A stretch of 64,000 bases of DNA from UBA7803 sp034522075 (GTDB lineage Bacteria; Pseudomonadota; Gammaproteobacteria; Pseudomonadales; Azotimanducaceae). A program made the position numbers and the translations under genes. The stretch is from assembly GCA_034522075.1 (NCBI GenBank), contig JAXHLO010000026.1, positions 120,322-184,321 of the forward strand. The letters are read 5' to 3'. Below, one piece after another: positions 16,598 through 24,813 of this stretch (within the stretch, counting starts at the first letter, position 1; each line of letters begins with the position of its first letter). Under the pieces are notes generated by a model that searched no databases, was not told the origin of the DNA, and saw only the letters and a list, made by a program, of their open reading frames with translations.

Positions 16598-18775
16598 ATG
16601 CGTCATCCAGGGACCCGCAGCCGCATTATCGCTGTGCCCGCCTTCGCCTGCCTGCTCAGCGCCGCCTGGGTAGAGGCCGCACCCAGCCCCAGCCGCGATT
16701 CCCGCGGCCTGCAGGCACCGCCCATCGAAGAGATCGTGGTTACCGCACGCAAGCGTGCGGAACCGCTGCAGCAGGTGCCGGCCTCAATCACCGTTCTGAA
16801 CACGGACATGCTCGACGCCATCGATGCCCGCAGCCTGGCCGACGTGGAGTACCGGCTGCCCAATCTGGCCAGCGACTCGAGCCCGCTCACCGGATTCGGC
16901 GCGCGCTATGTGCGCGGACTCAATGCCGGCGCCCGCAACATCGGCTTCGATTCCGGCTATGCGGTATTCGTCGACGGCGTTTACAGCGGCCGCTACATGA
17001 CCGCTGACCGGGTTCTGCAGAACGTCGAGCGGGTGGAATACCTGCCCGGTCCCCAGGGCACCCTGTTCGGCAAGAACACCACCCTGGGTGTGGTCAACAT
17101 CGTCACCCGCACGCCGGACGCCTCGAACAGCATGGATCTCGGCCTGGGCGTCGGCAGCGACGGCCACCGTTCGTTTCGAGCCTCCGCCGCTGCACCGCTG
17201 GGCGACAACTGGTCCGCGTCTGCAGTATTCGGCCAGCGCGAGCGCGACGGCCTGGTGGACAATCAGTTCCTCGGCAGACAGGGCAACAACGTGGACCAGT
17301 GGGACGGCCGGGGCGCCATCCGCGGGAATCTGGCCGAGTGGGAAATTGCCCTGGCCGGCGACTACTATCGCTCCACCCCCGACCTGATCGCCCGCCAGCG
17401 GCTGGAGGGTTTCGGCGCCCTGCCGCCGCGGGTGGCCAGTAACGACCTGGCCGGCCGTCTGGACGACGAGGACTACGGAGTATCACTGCACGCGCAACGC
17501 CCCGTCGCCCTGGGTACGCTGACCAGCATCACTGCCTTCCGTGCGTATCAGACGGCAGCCGACGTGGACGATGATGCCTGGGAAGTTCCCGTGCAACATC
17601 TTGTCAACTGGACGGAAGCTACCGATCAGATCAGCCAGGAGCTGCGCCTCAACGGAACCTCCGGCGACACCAGCTACCTGCTGGGCGCCTACTTCCTCGA
17701 CCAGCGGGCTGAGTCGAACCGCGGCGTGGCTTCATTCTTCGGCCAGGCCCGCGCCGCCGGCGAGTTGGACAGCCGCACCTGGGCCGCCTTTGCCACCGTT
17801 GGCCAATCCGTCACCGAACGCCTCGAGCTGGAAGCCGGCCTGCGCTGGACCCGGGAAAGCAAGGATCTGCAGCACTACAGCCAGGATGGCGGCGGCGTGC
17901 TGTTGGACTTCAGCACCCGCGATGAACGCACCGTGAGCAATGTCACGCCGTCTGCCAGCGTACGCTTCGCGCTCAGCGAATCGACATCGCTTTTCGCCCG
18001 CTACGCCCAGGGTTTCAAATCCGGCGGCTTCAATGTCGATCTGGTAACCGCGCCAGCCATGACACCGCTCGAATTCGATGACGAGCGGGTGGACACACTG
18101 GAAGCGGGGGTCAAAGCTGTGCTGCTGGACAACCGGCTGCGCCTCAACGCCGCCGCCTTCCGCTCCAAATACCGCGACCTGCAGGTCAGCCAGTACTCCG
18201 TGCTGCCCGGTGCGACGCTGCCGACCCTGCGCATCACCAATGCTGCCGAAGCGCACACCCAGGGCGTCGAACTGAGTGCCGAGCTGCTGCTGGCGCGCTG
18301 GCTGCTGGCCGTCAACGTCGGCCAGACCCACAGTGAAGTTGACGACTTTCCCGATCCGCTGGGTCCGGGAACGGGGAACTATGCGGGCAATACGCTGGGC
18401 GGCCCGGAATGGACCAGCAGCCTGCTGGCACGCTACACCCACCGCCTGGCGAATGGCGCAGAGGTCATCTTCAGCGCCGAGCACCTGTTCCAGGACTCCC
18501 TGGGCGGAGACCTGAGCGGTGACCGCCTCGCCATGTCGGACTCACTGACCCTGGTCAACCTCCACGCCGAACTGGTGTTCGGCAGCGCGCGCCGCTGGCG
18601 GGTACGCGGCTGGGTCGACAACGTTTTCGATACCGACCGGGTCGTGGAACGCCATCGCAACGCCGCACCAGGGCTGCTCATGCTGCTGGGTTATCCGGAA
18701 GAGGTCACGGACAGCACGGTGGGCCTGTATAACTCGCCGCGCACCTATGGCTTACAGTTCAACGTGTCGCTTTGA
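16598..18775 (+). CDS. TonB-dependent outer-membrane receptor
   Basis: 725 residues from the ATG at 16598. A signal peptide covers about residues 1-27, followed by the TonB-box-like PIEEIVVTARKR (about 44-55). The plug domain includes ITVLNTDML, GPQGTLFGKNT and GVVNIVTRTP, and the 22-stranded barrel ends in a C-terminal LQFNVSL with the terminal hydrophobic pattern of beta-barrel porins. The sequence resembles the large group of receptors found in sphingomonads and marine gammaproteobacteria for aromatic, terpenoid or siderophore-type ligands. It is divergent from the papain-like gene. No specificity can be given. Confidence 0.9.
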   Translation: MRHPGTRSRIIAVPAFACLLSAAWVEAAPSPSRDSRGLQAPPIEEIVVTARKRAEPLQQVPASITVLNTDMLDAIDARSLADVEYRLPNLASDSSPLTGFGARYVRGLNAGARNIGFDSGYAVFVDGVYSGRYMTADRVLQNVERVEYLPGPQGTLFGKNTTLGVVNIVTRTPDASNSMDLGLGVGSDGHRSFRASAAAPLGDNWSASAVFGQRERDGLVDNQFLGRQGNNVDQWDGRGAIRGNLAEWEIALAGDYYRSTPDLIARQRLEGFGALPPRVASNDLAGRLDDEDYGVSLHAQRPVALGTLTSITAFRAYQTAADVDDDAWEVPVQHLVNWTEATDQISQELRLNGTSGDTSYLLGAYFLDQRAESNRGVASFFGQARAAGELDSRTWAAFATVGQSVTERLELEAGLRWTRESKDLQHYSQDGGGVLLDFSTRDERTVSNVTPSASVRFALSESTSLFARYAQGFKSGGFNVDLVTAPAMTPLEFDDERVDTLEAGVKAVLLDNRLRLNAAAFRSKYRDLQVSQYSVLPGATLPTLRITNAAEAHTQGVELSAELLLARWLLAVNVGQTHSEVDDFPDPLGPGTGNYAGNTLGGPEWTSSLLARYTHRLANGAEVIFSAEHLFQDSLGGDLSGDRLAMSDSLTLVNLHAELVFGSARRWRVRGWVDNVFDTDRVVERHRNAAPGLLMLLGYPEEVTDSTVGLYNSPRTYGLQFNVSL

Positions 18776-18878
18776 GTAGCGGCCGCTGACAAGCACCTTC
18801 AACGGGCTGTGCGGCAGTGTCCTGCATATGGACTAATCTTAGCCAAAGACGAGGGGACTCTGTGTAGCAACCGCAAGA

Positions 18879-20060
18879 ATGTTCTGGGCTTCCACATTCA
18901 CCAGCAAAACCCTGGAGCGCGAATACCAGGCCGATCTCGCCACTGAAAAGATCCGCCTGACGCGCATCGTGGCGCTGCTCGGCATCGCCCTGACACTCTC
19001 CTTCGTGGCGCTTGACCTGTGGGCGATTCCATCGGCGCTGACGCAGGTATGGACGGTGCGCGCAGTCATAACCGCCATGTTCGTACTCGCGCTGCTCAGC
19101 ACCTGGCACCATGCCTTTCAGATTCTGTATACGAGCATCCTGCTGGTGACATTTGCCGTGGCCGGGGTCGGCATCAATGTCATGATCTATCTGGCACAAC
19201 ACGACGAAGTTGCCGTGGACCAGTACTTCGGCGGACTGGTGATCGCCATTACCGGGCTGCATGCCCTCACCTACCTGAAGCCGTGCCACTCTCTGCTCAT
19301 GTCTTGTGCTCTGCTGCTCATTTATGCGGCCATAGCCATGCTGGCACACGGCTATCACAGCGGCCCGGATGGCGTGATCCTGGTGGCAAACCTGTTCGTA
19401 GGCGTGTCCGTGACCGTCATCGGCATCGTTGCCCAGAGCCTGCGTGAGCGCTACACCCGGGAGAACTATCTGCTGCGTCATTCCCTGCAGCGCGACGTGC
19501 AGATCAAAGACGAAGAGAGGCGCCGTGCTTCCTACCTGGCCGACCACGATCCGCTGACTGGAGTGGCCAATCGACTGCGTTTCGAGCGCGAGGCCGGCGC
19601 CATGATCCAGCAGGCGGCCGACAGCAGTCAGCGCGTAGCCATCATGTTCATCGACCTGGACGGCTTCAAGCCGGTGAACGATAGCCACGGCCATGCCGTA
19701 GGCGACCGCGCACTGAAAGTTATCGCTGGACGCCTGCACGATCAGTTGAGAGCCGACGACATCTGTGCCCGCGTTGGCGGCGACGAGTTCGTGGTAGCCA
19801 TGGCCGTGCCGGGCGGCGACGATCATGCCATCAAGGCGACGGCCGGGCGCCTGGGGGAAGCCATCAGCACACCCATTGAACTGCGCGGCTCCAGCCTGGA
19901 ACTCTCAGCCAGCATTGGCGTGGCAGTTTTCCCCTATGACGGCACCAGCCTGCAGCGCGTGCTCAGCGCCGCTGACGAGCGCATGTACCATGTGAAGCGC
20001 CACGGCAAGTCGAACATCGCTCTGACACCGGCCTGCGAAGACCGGCAGTTGGCAGGCTGA
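18879..20060 (+). CDS. Membrane-anchored GGDEF diguanylate cyclase
   Basis: 393 residues. Six hydrophobic helices occupy about residues 25-190 and form a membrane sensor module of unknown ligand. A short coiled segment (LRHSLQRDVQIKDEERRR) leads to a GGDEF domain that starts at ADHDPLTGVANRLRFE. The active-site signature RVGGDEF is intact near residue 300, and IDLDGFKPVNDSHGHAVGD holds the Mg and substrate residues. It should make cyclic di-GMP from two GTP. An inhibitory RxxD site is not obvious just before the signature (the sequence is ADDICARVGGDEF). No EAL domain. Downstream, the hydrolase gene is convergent. Confidence 0.9.
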   Translation: MFWASTFTSKTLEREYQADLATEKIRLTRIVALLGIALTLSFVALDLWAIPSALTQVWTVRAVITAMFVLALLSTWHHAFQILYTSILLVTFAVAGVGINVMIYLAQHDEVAVDQYFGGLVIAITGLHALTYLKPCHSLLMSCALLLIYAAIAMLAHGYHSGPDGVILVANLFVGVSVTVIGIVAQSLRERYTRENYLLRHSLQRDVQIKDEERRRASYLADHDPLTGVANRLRFEREAGAMIQQAADSSQRVAIMFIDLDGFKPVNDSHGHAVGDRALKVIAGRLHDQLRADDICARVGGDEFVVAMAVPGGDDHAIKATAGRLGEAISTPIELRGSSLELSASIGVAVFPYDGTSLQRVLSAADERMYHVKRHGKSNIALTPACEDRQLAG

Positions 20061-20070
20061 GAGGCCCATC

Positions 20071-20084
20071 GCCCGATCACGGGC
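20071..20084. terminator. Short hairpin between convergent genes
   Basis: GCCCG-ATCA-CGGGC forms a perfect 5-bp stem in the 31-base gap between the convergent GGDEF and alpha/beta hydrolase genes. There is no U-tract on either side, so termination is only a possibility. Confidence 0.3.
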
Positions 20085-20091
20085 CCGGTAG

Positions 20092-20949
20092 TCATAGCTC
20101 CCGAAGAAAGTCTTCGATGCCCCGGACCGCTGGTGCTTCGGAGAGCAGCGGCGCATGACCGCGCTGCGGAATCTCCAGGTACTGCAGTCCGGGCTTTCGT
20201 CGAGCCATCTCTGCAACGGTCTCGGCAGACAGGATGTCCGACAACTCGCCACGCAGGACCAGCATCGGCATGTCGGCCAGGGTGTCGAACAGTTCCCAGA
20301 GATCGCCGGGAACGGCCGCCGTCGTATCGGCGTTCATGGGTTCGGCGATGGCCGGATCATAGGCCGGCTCCAACTCCCCCGGAGAACGCTCGCGGTAGAG
20401 CCGGCGGGCGAACGCCAGCCACTCCTGATCGCTCAGATTGGGGAATGCGGCGGCGTTGTTCGCCCGGATCTGCTCCACCGCCTCGTCCCAGCCCGCTGCG
20501 CTGCCACCGCGCCCCACGTAACCGCGAATTCGTTCCAGACCCGCGGCTTCCACCACGGGCCCGATGTCGTTGAGGACCATGCCGCGAAAACGCTGCGGAG
20601 CCGTACTGCCCAGGACCATGGACATGAGACCGCCCATGGACGTGCCGATCAGCGCAGCATCGTCCACCTTCAGGGCATCGAGCAGGGTCAGTGTATCCGC
20701 CACATACGTGCCCAGATGGTAGTTGGCCGGAGTGGGGTCGTTGTCGGAGCGTCCGCGGCCCCGCTGATCCATCACCACAACCCGGTAGTGCCGGGCCAGC
20801 ACCTGCGCCAGATCCTCGAAATCCGCCGAGTTGCGCGTCAGACCGTGCAGACACAGAACTGTAAACGGTGCGCTGTCGTTTGGATAATCACGGGCATACA
20901 GTTTCAGCCCGTCCCCGGTGGTCACCCACCGATCCTCAAACGTCGCCAT
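20092..20949 (-). CDS. Alpha/beta hydrolase, probable TetR-regulon member
   Basis: 285 residues, a cytoplasmic alpha/beta hydrolase without signal peptide. The oxyanion-hole segment is LCLHGLTRNSADF (about 32-44), the nucleophile elbow GTSMGG is near residue 100, the acid is expected after LRGELSDILS, and the catalytic His is in PQRGHAPLL near 268. DQRGRGRSD is typical of esterase/lactonase or C-C hydrolase branches. The upstream region carries a -10 TATGAT, and a palindromic operator covers the -35. The same operator occurs twice before the TonB receptor at 21.8 kb, which suggests the hydrolase acts on a compound imported by that receptor. Confidence 0.88.
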   Translation of the reverse strand: MATFEDRWVTTGDGLKLYARDYPNDSAPFTVLCLHGLTRNSADFEDLAQVLARHYRVVVMDQRGRGRSDNDPTPANYHLGTYVADTLTLLDALKVDDAALIGTSMGGLMSMVLGSTAPQRFRGMVLNDIGPVVEAAGLERIRGYVGRGGSAAGWDEAVEQIRANNAAAFPNLSDQEWLAFARRLYRERSPGELEPAYDPAIAEPMNADTTAAVPGDLWELFDTLADMPMLVLRGELSDILSAETVAEMARRKPGLQYLEIPQRGHAPLLSEAPAVRGIEDFLREL

Positions 20950-20978
20950 GATCTGCTCCTGATATTCGCCGATACCCG

Positions 20979-21006
20979 ATCATAACGGGTCTCGTCAGGT
21001 CTTCAA
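20979..21006 (-). promoter_or_regulatory. Promoter of the alpha/beta hydrolase gene
   Basis: On the minus strand TTGAAG (21001-21006) and TATGAT (20979-20984) are separated by 16 bases, about 30 bases before the start codon. The -35 overlaps the palindromic operator at 21002-21017, as expected for a repressible promoter. Confidence 0.55.
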
Positions 21007-21017
21007 CCAACGTTGAA
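21002..21017. promoter_or_regulatory. Palindromic operator, copy 1 (TTCAAC-N4-GTTGAA)
   Basis: Perfect 6-bp arms, TTCAAC and GTTGAA, around a 4-base centre. It lies between the divergent alpha/beta hydrolase and tetR genes and overlaps the hydrolase -35 box. Two further copies with the same arm spacing precede the TonB receptor gene. It is probably the binding site of the TetR protein encoded next to it. Confidence 0.6.
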
Positions 21018-21053
21018 TTGACTTTCTGCGGAGGCAGTGCTGCAATCCCGGCA

Positions 21054-21713
21054 ATGGCCACAGCCCGAAAACCGCGAACCAACAAGCGTGACAGGATTCT
21101 CAACGCTGCCGAACGGTTGTTCGCCAAGCGCGGCTTCCACGGCGTGTCGGTGCGGGAGATCGCCCGGGCCGCCCGGGTGGATGTAGCGCTGGTCAACTAC
21201 CACGTCGGCAAAAAGGCGGTCCTTTACGAAGCGGTGCTGCTGCGTCGCGCCGAAGTTCTCAACGACGAGCGTGTGCAGATGCTGGAAGACTGCATCGCCA
21301 GCGCCGCGCCGGAGCCGCCCAGCGTAGAAGCCATCATCGACGCGTTCACCCACCCGCTGCTGAACCGTTCCACCCGGGAGGGTCAGGGCTGGAAGGACTA
21401 TTTCGCGCTGGTGGCCCAGGTCAACAACAGTCCGGAGATGGGCGGTCAGCTCATGTCCCGCTACTTCGACCCGGTGGTGCGGCAGTTCCTCGACGCCCTG
21501 CGCTTGGCTCTGCCGGGCTGTGACGAGCGGGATCTGTTCTGGAGCTATCATTTCCTCTCCGGCGCTCTGACGCTGACCTTCGCGGAAACCAGGCGCATCG
21601 ACAATCTTTCCGACGGCCTGTGTCAGGCCAGCGACCTGGCTGCGGTACACGAGCGGCTGGTGCCCTTCGCTGCCGCCGGCTTCCACCGTCTGTGCGACTC
21701 ACCGGATCCCTGA
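21054..21713 (+). CDS. TetR/AcrR family transcriptional regulator
   Basis: 219 residues from the ATG at 21054. The N-terminal helix-turn-helix is clear: DRILNAAERLFAKRGFHGVS, then VREIARAARVDVALVNYHVG and KKAVLYEAVL (residues 12-60). The C-terminal ligand domain is about 150 residues and includes LMSRYFDPVVRQFLDALR, resembling the CecR/YbiH-type branch with a C-terminal domain of the DUF1956 kind. Three copies of TTCAWC-N4-GWTGAA flank the gene (21002, 21717, 21747), so it very likely represses itself, the divergent hydrolase and the following TonB receptor. The inducer is unknown, presumably the receptor's ligand or the hydrolase's product. Confidence 0.9.
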   Translation: MATARKPRTNKRDRILNAAERLFAKRGFHGVSVREIARAARVDVALVNYHVGKKAVLYEAVLLRRAEVLNDERVQMLEDCIASAAPEPPSVEAIIDAFTHPLLNRSTREGQGWKDYFALVAQVNNSPEMGGQLMSRYFDPVVRQFLDALRLALPGCDERDLFWSYHFLSGALTLTFAETRRIDNLSDGLCQASDLAAVHERLVPFAAAGFHRLCDSPDP

Positions 21714-21716
21714 TTT

Positions 21717-21732
21717 TTCAACGTTCGATGAA
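21717..21732. promoter_or_regulatory. Palindromic operator, copy 2 (TTCAAC-N4-GATGAA)
   Basis: One-mismatch palindrome four bases after the tetR stop and upstream of the receptor promoter. It is centred 30 bp, about three helical turns, before copy 3. Confidence 0.55.
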
Positions 21733-21739
21733 TCAACTA

Positions 21740-21768
21740 TTGACTCTTCATCAAACGTTGAATATACA
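21740..21768 (+). promoter_or_regulatory. Near-consensus sigma-70 promoter of the TonB receptor gene
   Basis: TTGACT (21740-21745), a 17-base spacer and TATACA (21763-21768). The spacer is filled by operator copy 3, so repressor binding would block RNA polymerase directly. The start codon at 21798 is about 23 bases after the predicted transcription start. Confidence 0.65.
21747..21762. promoter_or_regulatory. Palindromic operator, copy 3 (TTCATC-N4-GTTGAA)
   Basis: Lies exactly in the -35/-10 spacer of the TonB receptor promoter. Read on the other strand it is nearly identical to copy 2 (TTCAAC-N4-GATGAA), so the two sites form an inverted pair. Confidence 0.6.
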
Positions 21769-21797
21769 GGGCGTCCAGCACAGCGGGAGAGCAAAGC

Positions 21798-24179
21798 ATG
21801 GGCGTATACAGACTAATCCATCCACTGACGGCAGCCGGCTGCCTGCCGGCCGCCGCCGCACTGGCCGGCCTGCTGGCCGCCTCACCCGCCGCGGCCGAGG
21901 AATCCAACTCCAGCGCCCGGGCAATCGAAGAGGTCGTGGTGACGGCCCGCCGACGCACCGAGACCATTCAGGACGTACCCATTGCCATTACTGCGTTCAG
22001 CGGCGATGAACTCGAAGCCGTCGGCGCTCAGGACATCACTTACCTGAATCAGGTCACCCCCAACGTGACCCTGGAGCGCACCCGCAGCACCAACAGCACA
22101 CTGTCGGCGTTCATCCGCGGCGTCGGTCAGCAGGATCCGGTGGCCGGTTTCGAGCCCGGAGTCGGTATCTATCTCGACGACGTGTATCTGAACCGGCCCC
22201 AGGGTGCGGTGCTCGACATCTACGACGTCGAACGGGTGGAGGTATTGCGCGGACCGCAAGGCACGCTGTACGGGCGCAATACCATCGGCGGCGCGGTCAA
22301 ATACGTGACCCGGCGTCTCGGCCCCGAACCGGAAGCGAGAATCCGGGTTGCCACCGGCAGCTACGACCAGTTGGACGTGGTGGGCACTTTCGGCCTGCCC
22401 GTCACCGACAGCCTCAGCGTCGGCGGCTCCGTGGCCCAGTTTCAGCGCGACGGATTCGGCGAGAACCGCGTCCAGCAGGGTGTCGAGAACTACAACAAAG
22501 ACATCCGGGCCGCGCGTCTGAGCATCGAGTTCACCCCTTCCGACGCCTGGTTCATGCGTCTGTCCGGTGACTACACGGAGGATGATTCCGACGCCCGCAA
22601 CGGCCATCGGCTGATTCCCGGTCAGTTCACACCCGGGGCATTTCCCGTGCTCGACGATGTGTTCGATACCCGTGCGGATCTGGATTACCCGGACACCGAA
22701 GCCATCAGCAAAGGGGCCACCGCGCTGGTCGAATGGCAGGTCAACGATCGGCTGATGATCAAGAACATCCTCGCCTACCGGGAAAACGAAACCGGCCAGC
22801 AGATCGATTTCGACAGCCTGCCGGTGAATGATCTGCAGGGCCCCTATCTTACCGCCGACGACCAGACCAGCGAGGAGTTGCAGATACTCTGGTCCGGCAC
22901 CGGCCTGGAGGCTCTGCTCGGCTTCTACTATCTGGACGCCAGCGCCTACAACGAGTTCGACGTGCTGCTCGGCCAGACCGGCGACCTGATCGGCCTGCCG
23001 GGTCTCAATGCCTATACGTTCGGCGAGGTGGACACGGAAACCTGGTCTGTCTTCGCGGACGTCAGCCTGACCCTGGACACCCTGCTTGGCGACGCCTGGC
23101 GCGGGCTGGAACTGTCCGTGGGCGGACGCTACACCGATGACGAGCGCAGCGCGCGCATCCTCCGGCAGACCTTCATCGGCGGCAGCACGGAAGTTTTCGG
23201 CGGCAACCCCACCCTCATCGCCACCACCTCGGACTTCAACGACAGCGAGACCTTTACCGACTTCACGCCGCGGGTCAGCCTGAGCTGGCACGCCACCGAG
23301 GAGCACACGGCTTATGTGTCCTGGGCCGAGGGCTTCAAGGGCGGCAGCTTCGATCCCCGCGGCGCTACCACCGCTGCCCCGGACCTGGACAACGACGGCA
23401 CGGTGAGCGAGGCCGAAGTCCGCGATTTCATGATGTTCGAGCCCGAAGAGATCACGACTTACGAACTGGGACTCAAGTCGAACTGGCTGGACGGCCGGGC
23501 GACCACCCGGCTGGCTCTGTTCGACAGCAACTATGAAGACGTGCAGATTCCCGGCTCCATCGGTGTGGACACCGACGGCGACGGCATTGCCGACTCGTTT
23601 GCCGGTGTGACCACCAACGCCGGAAAGGCCAGCATGACAGGGTTCGAATTCGAAGGTTCAGCCCTGCTGGCCGGCGACCTCTTCGGTGCCGGCGATTCCA
23701 TGTCGGCAGCGTGGACCTTCGGCTGGATAGATGCCGAGTACGACGAATACATCATTGCCGTTACCGAAGGCGGCGAGACATCGCTGCAGGATGTTTCCAA
23801 CGAGCGCGACGTACAGAACACGCCGGAGTACACCGGCAGTCTGTCCCTGACCTACGCCATGCCGCTGACCTTGCTGGACCGGCACGGCGAACTGGCCATC
23901 GTGCCGCTGGCGAGCTTTCGCGACGACACCCGGCAGTTCGAAGTTGCCTCGCCCCTCGACCAGAGCAGCTACTGGCTCTATGACCTGTCGATTACCTGGA
24001 CCTCCGACGACGGCCGCGTTCGGGCCGGACTGCATGGCCGGAACCTGAGTGACAAGGAATACCGGACCTCCGGCTACGACTTTCTGAACATTGCCAACCC
24101 GCTGGGCCTCGAGGGCACGGTCAGCGCCTTCTACGGCGACCCTCGCACTTTCAGCGGCAGCATCGAGGTTCGCTTCTGA
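21798..24179 (+). CDS. TonB-dependent outer-membrane receptor, TetR-controlled
   Basis: 793 residues. The signal peptide is about residues 1-33 (hydrophobic, ending AAAEESN). A TonB-box-like AIEEVVVTARRR is at about 42-53, and the plug carries QDVPIAITAF, GVGIYLDDVYLNR, VLRGPQGTLYGRNTIGGA and KYVTRR. The barrel ends with a C-terminal SGSIEVRF, where the terminal Phe is typical of BamA-inserted proteins. A calcium-like acidic stretch (DLDNDGTVSEAEVRD, about 530-545) lies in an extracellular loop. Control by the upstream palindromes and proximity to P450, hydrolase and dehydrogenases point to uptake of a hydrophobic catabolic substrate, but this is inference. Confidence 0.92.
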   Translation: MGVYRLIHPLTAAGCLPAAAALAGLLAASPAAAEESNSSARAIEEVVVTARRRTETIQDVPIAITAFSGDELEAVGAQDITYLNQVTPNVTLERTRSTNSTLSAFIRGVGQQDPVAGFEPGVGIYLDDVYLNRPQGAVLDIYDVERVEVLRGPQGTLYGRNTIGGAVKYVTRRLGPEPEARIRVATGSYDQLDVVGTFGLPVTDSLSVGGSVAQFQRDGFGENRVQQGVENYNKDIRAARLSIEFTPSDAWFMRLSGDYTEDDSDARNGHRLIPGQFTPGAFPVLDDVFDTRADLDYPDTEAISKGATALVEWQVNDRLMIKNILAYRENETGQQIDFDSLPVNDLQGPYLTADDQTSEELQILWSGTGLEALLGFYYLDASAYNEFDVLLGQTGDLIGLPGLNAYTFGEVDTETWSVFADVSLTLDTLLGDAWRGLELSVGGRYTDDERSARILRQTFIGGSTEVFGGNPTLIATTSDFNDSETFTDFTPRVSLSWHATEEHTAYVSWAEGFKGGSFDPRGATTAAPDLDNDGTVSEAEVRDFMMFEPEEITTYELGLKSNWLDGRATTRLALFDSNYEDVQIPGSIGVDTDGDGIADSFAGVTTNAGKASMTGFEFEGSALLAGDLFGAGDSMSAAWTFGWIDAEYDEYIIAVTEGGETSLQDVSNERDVQNTPEYTGSLSLTYAMPLTLLDRHGELAIVPLASFRDDTRQFEVASPLDQSSYWLYDLSITWTSDDGRVRAGLHGRNLSDKEYRTSGYDFLNIANPLGLEGTVSAFYGDPRTFSGSIEVRF

Positions 24180-24213
24180 CGCCGGGTACGCCCCCCGCCT
24201 GCAGCGCGGGCAC

Positions 24214-24243
24214 AAAAAAAGGCGGCCCAAGGGCCGCCTTTTT
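24214..24243. terminator. Bidirectional rho-independent terminator
   Basis: AAAAAAA followed by GGCGGCCC-AA-GGGCCGCC and TTTTT: an 8-bp GC stem with A and T tracts on the two sides. It can end both the TonB receptor transcript (+) and the cold-shock transcript (-). Confidence 0.9.
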
Positions 24244-24285
24244 CGTGGTGCAGGCCGCAGACCCGAAAGTCTGCACCGCGCCGGG

Positions 24286-24489
24286 TCAAGCAGACTGCAG
24301 GTTACCTGCGGCCTTTTTGCCACGCTCTTCGATCACATCGAAGCTGACCCGCTGACCTTCGGTCAACGAGCCCAGGCCGGCTTTTTCCACCGCGCTGATG
24401 TGTACGAATACGTCATCCGAACCGGATTCCGGCTGAATGAAACCAAAACCCTTGGTAGGGTTGAACCACTTAACTGTTCCGATAGCCAT
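24286..24489 (-). CDS. Cold-shock domain protein (CspA family)
   Basis: 67 residues from the ATG at 24487-24489, preceded by a strong AGGAGG. It is a single OB-fold cold-shock domain with both RNA-binding motifs, KGFGFI (RNP1, residues 14-19) and DVFVHIS (RNP2, about 26-32), and VSFDVIEERGKKAAGNL at the end. It binds single-stranded RNA/DNA as an RNA chaperone. The 219-base region upstream contains a GTCCGG-GAG-CCGGAC hairpin (24572-24586) and could be a structured 5' leader as in other csp genes. No clear promoter was found. Confidence 0.95.
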   Translation of the reverse strand: MAIGTVKWFNPTKGFGFIQPESGSDDVFVHISAVEKAGLGSLTEGQRVSFDVIEERGKKAAGNLQSA

Positions 24490-24708
24490 GTCTGGCCTCC
24501 TAATCTTAATGTCCGTCCACAATCGGGGACGGTATCGAACAACCTGATCGCAATGGGTGGCTTGAATGGTTGTCCGGGAGCCGGACGGCATCTCAAAGGC
24601 AGGCCAAGACGGTAGATCGCCTGGGCATCATGCGCCCGGGCGGCCGGCAACGCAAGCGGAATTTTGCGGCGCCGTACCGGCCGGCAAGGCGGGGGATAGA
24701 GCAGAAGA

Positions 24709-24784
24709 TGGAGCGGGAGACGAGACTCGAACTCGCGACAACCTGCTTGGGAAGCAGGGACTCTACCAACTGAGTTACTCCCGC
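24709..24784 (-). tRNA. tRNA-Gly (anticodon CCC)
   Basis: 76 nt on the minus strand. The acceptor stem GCGGGAG pairs with CTCCCGC, followed by T and an encoded CCA. The anticodon arm is CCTGC-TTCCCAA-GCAGG, giving anticodon CCC. The T arm has GTTCGAGTC. It reads GGG codons. The P450 gene ends 30 bases away on the same strand. Confidence 0.95.
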
Positions 24785-24813
24785 CCGGGAACAACGCCGC
24801 TATTATGTCACCA

